This document shows, piece after piece, positions 22,165 through 34,069 of a stretch of DNA of 64,000 nucleotides. The translations under genes were made by a program, and so were the position numbers. Origin of the DNA: Epiperipatus broadwayi. Taxonomy: Eukaryota; Onychophora; Udeonychophora; Euonychophora; Peripatidae. Under the pieces are notes generated by a model that did no database searches, had not been told where the DNA came from, and saw only the letters and a program-made list of their open reading frames with translations. The DNA lies in NCBI GenBank assembly GCA_028023455.1, contig JAQFVV010012476.1, forward strand, positions 2,587,820-2,651,819, given 5' to 3'. The stretch's first letter is position 1. Every line of letters starts with the position of its first letter.

Positions 22165-25137
22165 CTAATAAATTGACAGGACATTGCCACAGCCAGAGGA
22201 AATGCTTGCGATAATTTTGTTTCTAGTGCAACTCAGGTATGAGCAGGCATAGAAGATGTGCTCCATTGCTTCTTCATGCATATTACAGAGTTTACACATG
22301 GAGCTTAATTGATGAAATCCTCTTTGCATCAACAAAAAGTGACTGGTGGGCAAGGAGGACAAGTTAAACTTGTTTATAAAATCGACCAGCTTCATCCTGT
22401 CCACCAGTATCTTGACTTCCTGAGCATTTGTTTTACAGATAGTCTTAATCAGGTAGATAATGGGTTTTGATTTGGGAAAAGGATTTTGTACACTTCCCAA
22501 TATGTTTGCTTAGCTTTCTCTAATTGCTTGGAAACTGAAAATTGAGTCCCCAGTTCTTGTAGTCCTTTGACCCATTTACTGGGTATGGGTGGTGGTGTAT
22601 CTGTGAGCTCCACAGTGTCTTCACTTTGATCCTTTTCTTTTTTATTGTGAATTTTCCTGAGCACTGAAAGACCTCTTTGAACAAAAAAGACCTTGACAGC
22701 ATGGAGACCAAGTCCATTCATGTCATGTAGTCTCTGCACCTTGGCCAGACTGATGCATACAGTTTTTTTCTTCCACATCATCTTGGTTCAGGCTGAATTT
22801 ATAGCATCCTAAAAACCCTTGGTCAGTTTGAAGATGGGTAGGTAGTAGTTTATATGTGGAAACACCATCATATTTAACAATGCCACCTTGCCTGGGAGTG
22901 AGAGGGAGATCATTGAGAGAGAGTTGGCTATTTTGTTGGTTTTGTCCAAAAGATCCTGCTGGATGGCCATCCTCATCACTGTTTTGGAGAGGGCAATTGG
23001 GAACCCAAGGAATTTCTGTGTATTTCCTGTATATCTTGATGGTACTGTAACACCCCTACTGATTTTCCAGACAACAGATTTGTCTGGATTGATGGCCAGA
23101 TTGAATCTGCCAGCATATCTGTCCAGAGTTGGTATAGCCTTGGCAGGTATTTCTCAGAAGGGAGGAAAATGGTAACATCATCCACATATGAAATGTGGTG
23201 GAGTTCCTCCTTTAGTGCTGGCACAAAGACTCCTGGTAGTTCTTTTTTTGCATCTTCTAGTAGGGGATTCAGGTAGGTAATGAAACAAAGGGTGCTTAGT
23301 GGGGACCCCTGGGGGATTGATAGATGTGGTCTAAAACCAGGGTCAGGTAGCCATCAAGTGATGTGTGAATTGACCTGTTTAGCAACAAGTTAGCAATGAT
23401 TTTAACATAGACAATAAGTACTCCATAGTGCCTTAATAAGGATAGTAGGTTTACTGACATCACAGAGTCAAAGGCAGCTGCAAAGTCTATCTGAACAGCA
23501 ATGGGCCCTGATTTTCGATGTAATCTTACATGCTCCACCAGCAGCATGAAGCGCTGCACCACCTCAATGGTGAATGAGCCTTTGCGTGCAAACTGGTGTA
23601 CAGAGATCCTGGTAAGTAACTGCTGCTGGATCCTATCCTTAACCAATGATTCAATTGACTTGATGATTAGTGGGGACATTGAGATAGGTCTAATGTTAGA
23701 TAAATTGGATGTATTGGTGAATTTTTTTCATGTATGGTATAATAGCAATTGGATACAGGTCAAGAACACTTTGAAAGTCCCCAGCCAGCATATCAACTAC
23801 TCTCCATACTATCAGAGCTGTGAAATGGCTAAGGTGCAACAATACATATCGGGGAATGCCATGTAAACCAGGATAGACATGTTCAGGATAGGATTGAAGG
23901 TCTGGATGATTTGTTCCTGTTATATTGTGTTCACCAACTTCTTGTTTATCATCCCAGATGTTACTGATGTCAAACTTTTGAATTTGGAGTTTTCTCTTGA
24001 AGTGCTCATGGATCTTATCTAGCATTGCAGCCCCAGAGTAGTTATGGTTGCCTATGTTGATTAATGATGGGGTAGGCCTTTTTGTAGCACCAATGGCCCA
24101 TCTCAGGTAGCTCCACATCAAATTTTGTTGTGTTGCCAAAAAGATCTTGGCCCTTTTTGTTGCAACATATTGTGCAAAAACCTTCTGTTTCTCCCTGTAC
24201 TGTTTCTTTAACAACATGATCTCCCTAATTCCAGCATTAATTGATGATAATTCACTGACTTTCTTGCCGATGAAATTCAGCTGCCCGAGCAGCCTGTTTG
24301 GGCCTTTGTTTTTTCGGGTGAAATTGTTTATAAGGGAACTAAGTACTCCTACAAAGACTGAAAAAGTCTCAAGAGGTGACAATGAGAGAAGCTGGATATT
24401 GTGGAAGAAGATATAAGCTTCCGAGATTTATTCAGGTGTGCGGGCCTTGTTAAGGATTCTTATTGTTTTGATTTGGCATGAGGGATTAGTGATATGGGAT
24501 CCAGCTGAAGGGAAATCAACATGGCCAGATGATCAGAGAATGGAACAATTTGCAATGAGGTATGTAGCTCATGGTAAAGTTCTGGACTATAATAAAGTAA
24601 ATTAATTAGGGTTTTGTGCCGCCATGTATAAAATGAGTATGCATTGGTGGGAAAACACCCCTTCCCACACAACAGCACTCTGTTGAGTTTATGCAAATAT
24701 TTTTATTAAACTGTTGATAGGCCATGTTGAAGTCCCCAAACAAAATGACAGGTGGCACTGCTGATGTGAGAATAGAGTTGATGCTGCCTATTGTGAAGTC
24801 AATCTGCCTGGTGTACTTCTGCATGTAGACATAAATTAGAATTAATGAAATTCCAGAGATTGTGATTTCTATTATAATTAAATCATTGTTGAGGTATAGA
24901 GTTCTGCTTCTTTCTATGTTCAGTTGTTTATTAATGAGAATAGCAACACCTGACGTGGCTGTGTTTGATGGGTGATCGAGGATTTGTATTATTTTACTGT
25001 TGGTATTTCAAATGAGGCTTTGTTTCACTCAGGCATACTATATGCATCTGACTATTCTTAAACCCTCTTTGCAGGGCATATGCTCTATCCAAGGAGTTTA
25101 ATCCTCTGACATTCACACCACCGATGTTAAGTTGCAT
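22165..25137 (-). pseudogene. LINE ORF2: endonuclease, reverse transcriptase, zinc-finger end
   Basis: Starts MQLNIGGVNVRGLNS, a typical endonuclease opening. VILFGDFN near 24726-24749 and FSDHLAML near 24530 are further endonuclease motifs. A linker (24382-23696) leads to the reverse transcriptase: GLHGIPRYVL, ISMSPLIIKSIE, block A QIDFAAAFDSV near 23480-23500, and block C SYVDDVTIF with the YVDD codons at 23177-23188. The C terminus (22500-22165) has CKLCNMHEEAMEHIFYAC, a Cys-His finger. About six frame breaks separate these parts, so it is inactive. Confidence 0.82.
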
Positions 25138-25173
25138 GATGATGGTGTTTTGGCATTTCTCCTAATCCGCACA

Positions 25174-27939
25174 TCAATCTTTTTGCGATTCAATTTGTTC
25201 CTGAGGTTCTGGTGAGCTCCTGCACTGAGGAGGGTCCATCAAATTCCAGGACATCACTTGTCTCAAGTCCTGTGAGGTAGCTTGTGAGTTTTGCTGGTCC
25301 TTGACTGGTCCTCCAATCTGGATGTTACAAGGGTGTGTCGGCTGCAGCTCTTCCTGTTGTAATTCTTTGTCTGTGTCTGCCATTCTAGATCTCTTTTTAT
25401 CATACTTTTTCCTTGGAATTCTGGATCTACCACTCACCTGTCGAGCTATTGCTTCCTTAATGTCAGAATCAGACCACAAATTTACACACTCTTCACCTTG
25501 AGAGACAGAGGAGTTCTTTGTTTTCCTCTTGCCTGTGTGATTCATAGGACAGTCTACAGGGCTAGGTGATGTAGCTTTACTTTGACTACTGACCATGGTT
25601 ATATCTGATAATTCTATAATTAAAATCACTTCTTTTCTTTTCAAAAACTTTATTTGATGTATATATATATATCCACTTATTTCCAACGTTTTGACTATCT
25701 TTACTCTATAGTCATTTTCAAGGATTTGACTCCCTTCTCAAAAAAACTTTCCCTTTTTACATTTTTTGAGAAGGGAGTCAAATCCTTGAAAATGACTATA
25801 GAGTAAAGATAGTCAAAACATTGGAAATAAGTGGATATATATATTATACATCAAATAAAGTTTTTGAAAAGAAAAGAAGTGATTTTTATTATAGAATTAT
25901 ATGGCTATATGTACTGTATATTTTTGAAAAGAAAAAAGGATTGAGTCATGATTAGAAACAGAAGTAAATGGATTATATCTGATATTTCATTTATGAGACA
26001 ATTGTTCTCTTGGAGTAAAGTGTCTGCCCCTAGCTTGAGCATTATTTTGCTAGGGCTGTAATCAACCAATATGAGATTCTCTGGTGTCAGCTTCTTTTCA
26101 ATTGCATCAATTATGGTACCAATGGGTTCTGTTTGCGGCTTTGGTTTTCAGCTAGATCATCAGACCAATTATATGTCTGCACAGCATCATCACCATAGGA
26201 AGAGGCTGTGGGCTTCAAGCTATAGGAGGAAGCCACACACTGGTGGGCTCTACTATTCCTGCCCTGACACCTTTGACATATTTTCTTTGGGCAGGCTTTT
26301 ACTAGATGTGATCTCTCCTGACATATAAAGCATTGTGGTTTTACCCCATGAAAGGATAGATATAAGGTCCAGTTGGGCTCCTCCAGAACTGAGGGTAAAT
26401 CAAGAAAAGACACTCCATTCACAAGTTTGATAGTAAAAGCCGCAGTGTTTGATGGCAGCTCTAGTTCTACTCTTCTTTGGCCCAAGTATTTGAAGGCAAT
26501 GATGTTTCCAAATTTGGCCAAGGGTTTCTGCAGGTTTCCACTGTTGAAGTTCATATAACAATTCCTTACTATCCCATGCACTACTCTTGGCCTAGCCATA
26601 TCTATTTTGACAAAATATCTTCCATTGAGAAAATTGTGCTCTCACCTGAAAATCTCTTTCTGAATTATATTCTGGAATTCAATCACAAAGTCCCTTCTGT
26701 TATGGTGGTGACACACCCTTGTAATTGCATCAGCTAGCTGGTTTTCTTTTATTAGTGAGAATAATTGAACAGTTGGAAATTGGAAGAGATTGCATTTATT
26801 ATTTGTAGTAGTCAAAATCAGAGTATGATCATTATTATAGTTTTGAAATGAATTATACAGAGTCAGAGGTAGCCTGTCATTGAATTCAGTGCTCACTGCT
26901 TCATAACTATCAATGTCTATTGAGGCATCTTTTAATTCAGTGTTGTGCACATTGAACTCACTGGTCATCATATTTTCCTCCTCATCAAAATCAATAAGAA
27001 ATCTTCCTGACATTTGATCTTTTGGAGTTTGGTTTTTCATTGTGCTCTCTCCCTTTCCAGATGCCATAGCATGGGTTATGGTATTATTTGAGTTGAGAGC
27101 ACTTGCACTAGATTTTAACTTATCTGCATATGACATGATTTTAGTAGTCATAGAAGTATTAGATTTATAGATATTTTGAATATTTGCATTACTATTAGGC
27201 AAAAAAAAATTTGTGTACTTTTTTGCATTTCCTGCTTTTGAGATATGGTAGAAGGCTGAGAATGTGGAGTATTTTTACGGTTCTGCCAAATTTCCCAATC
27301 ATTCATATTATATTAAAGTAGATTCCTTCCCCTTTGTAATATTTTTTAGGCATCAAAATCTCTTGAGGATCAACATTTTCCACTGTTGTATCATGTTTAG
27401 CACTTGGGATTATGATTCCAGTTTCTTTCCTGAAATTGGCCTTCAAGGAGATGTGTGTGTGTGTGTGTGTTTTGGGGCTTCTCCAGAAGAAAATTTTCGC
27501 ATTTGCCCAAACCGTTGGCTTTTTTTCCCCCACCCCCCCCCTTTATTGTCAGATCCAGACACTTCCAGTACAGCACCATCTGGTATGGTGTCTATTCAAC
27601 CAGTTCCAATTTTGCATTTATTACTGTGGGCTTATTTTTGACTTTTGCCTTCTGAGATTTTTGAGTATTGTGCAAATGTTGATCAATAATTGGTATCATA
27701 TCTTTGTTTTGAGTTTCTATTAATTTTTCTGTGATATTTTTATAAGAATCTGGTGTTTTTGTTATAACATTATTTTTGGTTTCATTCTCAATTTTACTCT
27801 TTTTATCAGAATTTTTTGTCATTTTATTTAGCATAGATTTCTGGGGTGTATAATCATTGTTACTATTTTGGGTTACTTTGACAGGTTTTGTAAGGTTTTC
27901 TTTAATTTTACTGTTTGAATTCTGAGTGCTACAGTTCAT
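25174..27939 (-). pseudogene. LINE ORF1 with two zinc knuckles, interrupted
   Basis: The N-terminal part (27939-27592) is Lys/Asn/Thr-rich and low in structure. The middle (27202-26642) includes MSYADKLKSS and acidic stretches. The conserved part (26599-26111) has an RNA-recognition-like region followed by CFICQERSHLVKAC (CX2CX4HX4C) and CQRCQGRNSRAHQC. The C-terminal part (25607-25174) is basic and polar, with RSRIPRKKYDKKRSR. The foldback at 25608-25900 separates the knuckle part from the C-terminal part. The protein would coat the LINE RNA. A GT microsatellite and a C-rich run at 27450-27545 break the frame. Confidence 0.72.
25608..25900. mobile_element. Foldback element, 139-bp arms, 15-bp loop
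   Basis: Arms 25608-25746 and 25762-25900 are near-perfect reverse complements: ATAATTCTATAAT at one end is mirrored at the other, and CCCTTCTCAAAAAA meets TTTTTTGAGAAGGG at the centre. Only a few mismatches or small indels are visible (for example AACGTTTTG versus CAAAACATTG). It lies inside the LINE ORF1, so it inserted after that LINE. No coding capacity. Confidence 0.9.
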
Positions 27940-28204
27940 TTTCTATCTGCTCTGTTTAGACTGAGGCTTCTCCCCAGAATCCATTTTGAACTGTTTATCA
28001 CAACGTTTCACAATGGAAATGAAGTTCTAATAATCTAATTTCACTTTTTTAAAGCCTTTAATCTTCTGAAAATTTAAGAAAGGTTCTTACCTTTGCTGTA
28101 ATCCTAGTAGGAGATCAATTTTTCAACAAATTCACAGTAAATCCAATACAAATAAAATTACTTGATGTGTCCCTTTATTTGCTAGTATACGCCACCTAGT
28201 GACA

Positions 28205-28790
28205 TGATGAGTTAGAAGAAGTTAAGTTACAAATAAGTTGGTCAGATTATTCATACAGATGGAAACATAATGGATGAAATTAATCATAGAATTATACTTG
28301 GTTGGAGTGCTTTTGGTAGAAATAACTTGATAATAAAAGGAAATATACCTATGTGTTTGAAAATAAAGATTTGTAATAAATGTTTTACCAGCTTTTACTT
28401 ATAGAACTGAGACTTGGATACTTAATAGAAGAGCAATACAGAGACTTCAGACCACTCAAAGAAGTATGGAGAGATGCATGTTGGAAGTAACAAGAAATCG
28501 AAAACCCAATATATCGGTAAGGGAGCAATAGTGTTACTGACATTTACTGACATCATTGAAAAGATTAAAGTGGAGTTGGGCTGGACATATTGCTAGAAGA
28601 GATGATAATAGTTGGAGAATTGAAATATTAAACTGGATTCCAAGAAATCGTAGAAGACCCAGAATGAGACTACATGTGAGATGGATAGATGAAATAAGAA
28701 AGTGTGCAGGGGTGATGTGGAGAAGAGAAGCTAAAGAACGGAGATGAATTAAACTTGCAGAGATGTTCATCCTGCAGTGGATTGATAATA
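28205..28790 (+). pseudogene. RTE reverse transcriptase C-terminal part (right part)
   Basis: Continues the RTE protein after the nested LINE: DELEEV, GQIIHTDGNIMDEINHRIILGW over 28209-28312, then a broken thumb region. A 63-residue open stretch at 28556-28747 matches the conserved RTE tail: IARRDDNSWR, WIPRNRRRPRMR, RWIDEIRKCAG. One stop replaces the Tyr-Leu before GQ. Inactive because the gene is split and has stops. Confidence 0.85.
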
Positions 28791-28800
28791 GTTGATGATC

Positions 28801-31480
28801 GTGTTTTACTTTAATATGCAAATTTAATTAACCATTTTCTACAATTATTAAAAATAAATATGTATTCATTAGCTTTTGAAGATAATGTACTTATTTCATG
28901 ATAAACCTTCAATTACTGAACAAGTAATTAATCATTTCTCAACAGTATTCAGCATCACATTTCTCTCATTTTGATGGTTCTATCATAAAGTAAATAAAGT
29001 GACCTATTGCAAAATATCTAATTAGTTTTCAGCTGTCATTGATAAATCCTGAGCTTGGAACATATCTACTAAAAAAGTATTGCCATTACTTTTTTCAAAT
29101 TTCTTTCTTTGTGTTTAGATGCTCATCTAGATATATCCTATACCAAAATTAACAAAACTTGTAACAGCATAATTATGAAACAAATTAACTCATTGTTAAG
29201 CTCTTATAATAAGAAATATTACTTTTACAAGCTGTGGTGATATTACTAATGAAAGAAAGAAGCAGCACACTGGCAAAGACAGTACTATCAAGCTTCTGAA
29301 TTTTAGGCTATTAAGGTCATATATAATTTTTCAATAATCATCCAATTTTGACAGGCAATGTCTACCAAATTATTTATGAGAACTAATAGTTTTAATTTTA
29401 ACAGTATACAAGCCTAACATAAGCATCAAACATTCATATCTATTTCAATTGACTCTCATACATTCAGTGTTGCTCTTAATAATTTAAATGCAGTTGACTT
29501 CAATGTTTGTTCTTAACCTTTTAAACAAAACAATCCAACTTTCAAAAATATTTCCTCAATCTGTGTTTGTTTTATAGACCATGAAATTTTAAATTCTAAC
29601 TATCAATAAAGATATTAAATGTATATATATTTTTAACCTGTATCTTAAATCCATGGATGACACTCTTTCACATATCTTGGATTACCATCCAGTCTTCACT
29701 AATTTATATCTTGTGTTGTTTCTTTCAAAACATAATCTTTTTGCTATATTGTCTTTACTAAGCTTTTGCATTTTGCTCTAGATCTTTTTTTTTTCTGAGT
29801 CTGTATAATATCTTACTTTTTTATACTTATTAAACCTATTATTTTGAAATTTCCTTGTGAGTATATGACATTTTTAGTTATTAAAATGATTCTAATGTTT
29901 TAAATACAACTTCAATTAATATTTATGCCATGAATAATTTTACTCAATTTTTACACTGAAGAGAGCTCATGGATAAATCACAACATACTACACAAACTGC
30001 AATTCTTTGACATCTTATTAAGTCTACAAAGAATACAATGTTATAGGGGTCATACTCTTCAATCTGTTTGATGTTTTATTGCTTGCACACATATTAATTT
30101 TAATAAATTTATTTTTTACCAAGGATAAAACTTGAATGGTTTATAAATTTATTTAGATCTTATATTACAAATAATAGATGTGTATACATAAATTGTACTG
30201 TAAACTTCCTTTAAATTTGAATTGAATAGATATTTTAATATATTTAAAGGAGAGTATGATTTTCTTTCCAGTAATTTAAAAATATTTATTGTGAAAGAAA
30301 CTCTTGATAAACAGATCTTCAAATAATTATTTGCGCATATGCAAATTCATTTAGGGACGCTATCAAGTAATTGAAAAATCTATAAACGGAAATGTAATTT
30401 GTATTAGTTTAAAAGTTACTGGAAATATTATTTGAAAGTATAAAAAAAGTTTTTACAAACAATCTCTTTTCAAAATAACACAGTACTGAAAGAAATACTG
30501 CAGACCAATTTTTAATAGTTTTGAAAGATTGCAGTAAAAAAGAAGTCAGAAAAATTCCTTTTTTAAAAAAAGAAAAAACATTTTTAGAGAAAAAAAGAGA
30601 TCGATTTTTAAAAGAAAATAATTTAAAAATACATAGATTTATCAGAGAGTCAAATTCAATGTAACAGTATTAAGTCTGAAAGCAGATTTAAATAGTTGTG
30701 GTTTCCAGATTAATCACACCTTTACATTATATGCTATCGATCTTTTAAGTATGTGCATATAAAACACTATGAAGTAAGTATCAATATCACTTCTAAATGG
30801 TGATTTTTCCATGCGTATTGTGGAGAAACAGTGCCACATAGTGGGCTATATTGCTGGTAGCGGACAATGTAAAACAGATGCATTTACCTATGGCTATCAG
30901 TGACACCGAGTGGGCAGTAGTGCTGGCAGCTACTTGGCATAAGGTTCCTGTGCATACACATGGTGGAAAGCGTCACCTGGCGGCTGGAACTTGCATTGCT
31001 GCTTTTGGCCTCCTACTCTGAATATTTCTGTGGTTGACATGAAAACAGCACCTCTTGAGGCCACCTGGAGATAAAGTTACAAGTACCACAATTTCAATAT
31101 GCATTTGATTTTTTTTAATATATTAGAAATTTTTGTTTTAAGTTGACTGTGATTAAATCCTTATTATTTATGTTTTTTGGCTATTGTTACACCAATGACA
31201 AATAAGTCTTTATGGTTAATCAAATCAGTTATTAACTATTATTTTTTTAATTTCAATAATTTAATGCAATATAGTATAATACTGTAGTACAAATTAAAAA
31301 AAAACTTCAGTATCGATTACTTTTTTTGAGTAACAAGAAACAGTTGTGCAAAAAACATTAACAATTGTTAAATGCTAGTTTATTTTTACTTTCTTGGCCC
31401 ATTTTTCTATACTCTTTGGAATTTCTTTTTAGTGATGTTAAACCTTTTTAGAGATTGCATTTAAACTCTTCATAATAACT
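28801..31480. other. No gene recognised; one GC-richer patch
   Basis: AT-rich sequence with no family features, except for a distinctly less AT-rich patch at about 30790-31075 (GTGGGC, GTGCTGGCAGCT, CACCTGGCGGCTGG). The patch has no open frame of note and may be part of an unrecognised repeat. Confidence 0.4.
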
Positions 31481-31489
31481 AATATGACC

Positions 31490-32790
31490 ACAAAAATTCA
31501 AAAAAATCCTTGAGCTTGGAAACCAAAATGCATATTTTACATTGACTGGGAAAAAATCAGGACGTATGTTCATCTATGGATTTATTTCCATTTACTGTCA
31601 CCACCATTTGGAAAATCAAAGACAAAATTCTCAAATACCATCATAGTTGCCTCCATAGTTTCCAAAATAATGAAATTATGCCGTCCTTTATTTGAAAAAC
31701 TGAAAAAAATTCTGCTACAATGGATCAATTTATGTAATCACAAAGAAGTACCATTATCATTTTTATTAATTCAGCAGAAAGCAGTGAAATTCATTCAAGA
31801 TCATTGGCAAAAAGCAATCAACGAGATGAAAGTGACAGATTTAGATTTTAAAGGTGATCATGTATAATTTGTTAGATTTCAGAACTGAGGATATCAACAT
31901 ATTACAAAAAATACTGGAAAAGCAGTCTTGGCAGATACTACTGCAGCTGCAAATTTTCCATCTGAACTATTGAATGTTATACAGGAAGGATATACAATGA
32001 AGCAAGTATTCAATATTGATGAAACTGGCCATTTTTTAAAATGAATGCATTCATGCACATTTATTTCAAAAGAAAAGACCCAAGTTACAAGCCAACCAAG
32101 AATTTACATTATTGTTTAGAAGAAACATGGAAAAAGATGTATAACTGAAGCTACTTCTTGTCTACCATTCTGAGAATCCACATGCATTTAAAGAAATTGA
32201 AAAGATATTACCCCTATTATATGACAATTTAGTAGAAAAGTATGGGTAACAGTGGGCATTTTTGTAGATTATGCCAAGATATATCTATTGCCTTTCATCA
32301 CTAGATACTGCAAAAATAATAATCTCAGACAAAGCCTTGTTGGAAATACACAACACAACTGAACACCTGATTATGTAAGCAACATTCAACTCATTTTTAC
32401 CACCAAACATCACTTCTTCAACCTATGAATCAAGGAATCATCACAACCTTCAAGTTGTACTATCATCAAAAATTAATGAAGCATCTCATCAACACATTGG
32501 GGATAAAGATGTTGATAACACAATTTCATATCCTGGAACGCCTTCAATATAACAATAGCTGTTGATTTTATAGGAAATGCATGGAATAAGGTCACTAACA
32601 CAGTTCTGAAACTTAGATGAAAGAAAGTCTGCCCACAACTTATTACAAGAGCTGAAGTCAAAAATGAATCCATTTCAATGATATAAAAATACATATCTGA
32701 CTTAAAGAAAGCAAAATTTACAGAATTTGATGACATTGGAGTTCTGAATTCCAACCTGGAAGAATTAACTAATAAAAATTAATATAATAG
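31490..32790 (+). pseudogene. Tigger/pogo-type DNA transposase relic
   Basis: Fragments in changing frames follow the order of a Tigger transposase. TVTTIWKIKDKI near 31598-31633 is the end of the first DNA-binding helix region. ILLQWINLCNHKEVPLS (in the open stretch 31670-31867) is the CENP-B-type second helix-turn-helix. GYTMKQVFNIDETGHF near 31986-32036 contains the first Asp of the DDE catalytic triad. KLLLVYHSENPHAFK near 32150-32195 is a family signature. No later catalytic Asp is readable, and stops occur throughout. Terminal inverted repeats were not found. Confidence 0.75.
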
Positions 32791-32861
32791 GATGAAGAAA
32801 AAGAAGAAATGAAGAAAATATAATCAACAAGCCTTTGAAAAGAACCACTAAACATCACAGG

Positions 32862-33080
32862 ATCACCATTCATTATGCTTATGCAATCTGATAACAGATG
32901 CAAAACTCATACAAGAGCATCACTCAATGCAAGCCAGAGTAATCAATGGATGCTAAGTTTGTGCATAAAATCCCTATTTAGTGATTCACCATCAAATAAC
33001 CCCAGACTAGTTTCTAGCTTAGGGCTTTCATCAGTGAAGAATCTTCGATCTCAATGCACAGCACCTAAATCTTAGGGTTT
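32862..33080 (+). repeat. Short interspersed repeat family C, copy 1
   Basis: A repeat of about 220 bp with core GAGTAATCAATGGATGCT, then GTGCATAAAATCCCTAT and CCCAGACTAGTTTCTAGC. Other copies lie at 33287-33510 (+), 33515-33645 (-), 33838-34067 (-), 40728-40935 (+) and 60078-60235 (+). The end GATCACCATTC..TTATGCTTATGCA appears in inverted form at some copies, suggesting a MITE rather than a SINE. Type unresolved. Confidence 0.75.
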
Positions 33081-33286
33081 AATGCAATCCTTCATCAACC
33101 ACCTTTTTAGTTAACTATAAGACTTTGAATCTAAAATGAAAACACATTTCTAATTCAACCTCATTTGCGTTATGGTCATACAATTCTAAACTCATTTCAG
33201 CATCAATATATTTTAGTGTCTTCGATTTTTTAATAACCAATAGCCAAAATTCTATTGTGAGAATTGATATTAAACCAAATGTCACA

Positions 33287-33510
33287 TGATCATCATTCTT
33301 TAAGCTTATACAATCTGATAGGACAAAACTTTCTGTATAGTAGCACTAAGTGCAATCCAGAGTAATCAGTGAATGCTAGATTTGTGCATAAATTGCCTAT
33401 CTAGTATTTACTCATATCACCAGACTAGTTTCTAATTTATGGCAAGTTTTGTGCATAAAATTATCTAGTGCTTATACTCATTCAATATCCCCAAACTAGT
33501 TTTTAGCTTG
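33287..33510 (+). repeat. Repeat family C, copy 2
   Basis: Same family as 32862-33080, with GAGTAATCAGTGAATGCT and an internally duplicated 3' part (GTGCATAAAAT and CTAGTTT.TA each occur twice, about 80 bases apart). Confidence 0.7.
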
Positions 33511-33514
33511 TGGC

Positions 33515-33645
33515 ATAGGGATTTTATGCGCAAATCTTCTAGCATCCATTGATTCCTCTGGCTTGCATTGGATGGCAAATACTGTATGGAGTTTGGGATG
33601 TTATCAGATTATGTATTATGCATAAATAATGGTAATCATGTGATA
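33515..33645 (-). repeat. Repeat family C, copy 3 (inverted, partial)
   Basis: Minus-strand copy placed directly after copy 2, so the two form an inverted pair. Ends near ATAATGGTAATCATGTGAT, the family terminus in reverse. Confidence 0.65.
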
Positions 33646-33837
33646 TTTACTAATTCAATATCAGTCATTCCCAATAGACATTATGCTGCCATGAATGAGA
33701 CACTAAAATGTGTAGATGCTGAACTGAGTTCAGATTTATGACTACATAAGTAATTGAGCTTGAATTTAAAACATTTTCATTTTGGATCAAAAACTTTTAT
33801 ACTTAACTAAAAAGCTAACAGATGGCTGGTAGAGGGT

Positions 33838-34067
33838 TGTATTAGATCCTAAGATCTAGGGGCAGTACTCTCAGGTTCAAGACTTTTCACTGACAAAAAG
33901 TGCATACTAGAAACTAGTCTGGGGATATTGGATGAATAGGCACTAGATAGGGATTTTATGCACAGACCTTCTAGAATCCATTGATTATTCTGGCTTGCAC
34001 TGAGGGCCCCTACTATTTGGAGTTTGTTCCTGGAAAGAAGAATCTGGACATCAAAAAATTGAAGCAA
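33838..34067 (-). repeat. Repeat family C, copy 4
   Basis: Minus-strand copy. Its open frame (34067-33849) translates to a peptide resembling those of copies 1 and 5 (GLCIKSLSSAYSSNIPRLVS). I take this as nucleotide conservation, not a gene. Confidence 0.75.
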
Positions 34068-34069
34068 TT

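Larger units (their letters stand above)
21807..28204 (-). mobile_element. LINE with CCHC ORF1, nested in the RTE element
   Basis: A nearly full-length but decayed two-ORF LINE on the minus strand. A T-rich run at about 21807-21817 would be its A tail. ORF1 (27939-25174) carries CCHC knuckles, and ORF2 (25137-22165) carries endonuclease, reverse transcriptase and a C-terminal zinc-finger-like region. The two ORFs are 36 bases apart. A foldback element sits in ORF1 at 25608-25900. CCHC-bearing ORF1 with this ORF2 layout resembles the L1/Tx1 group, but I hold the clade loosely. I see no clear target-site duplication. Confidence 0.8.
20060..28800 (+). mobile_element. RTE-type LINE, split by a nested LINE
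   Basis: An RTE-clade non-LTR retrotransposon whose coding region stops at about 21806 and resumes at about 28205. The left part ends ...KTKVMFN...NMKIK and the right part begins DELEEV, then GQIIHTDGNIMDE, which is the normal order within one RTE protein. The DNA between (about 21807-28204) is a minus-strand LINE of another family. The 5' end is truncated within the endonuclease. The 3' end falls shortly after the conserved tail region, with a few TGATGA-like repeats near 28780-28800. Confidence 0.85.

Noticed and set aside
27264-27723. Plus-strand open frames rich in Phe, Cys and Val
   Set aside because: They run opposite to LINE ORF1 through a GT microsatellite and a C run; they are antisense shadows.
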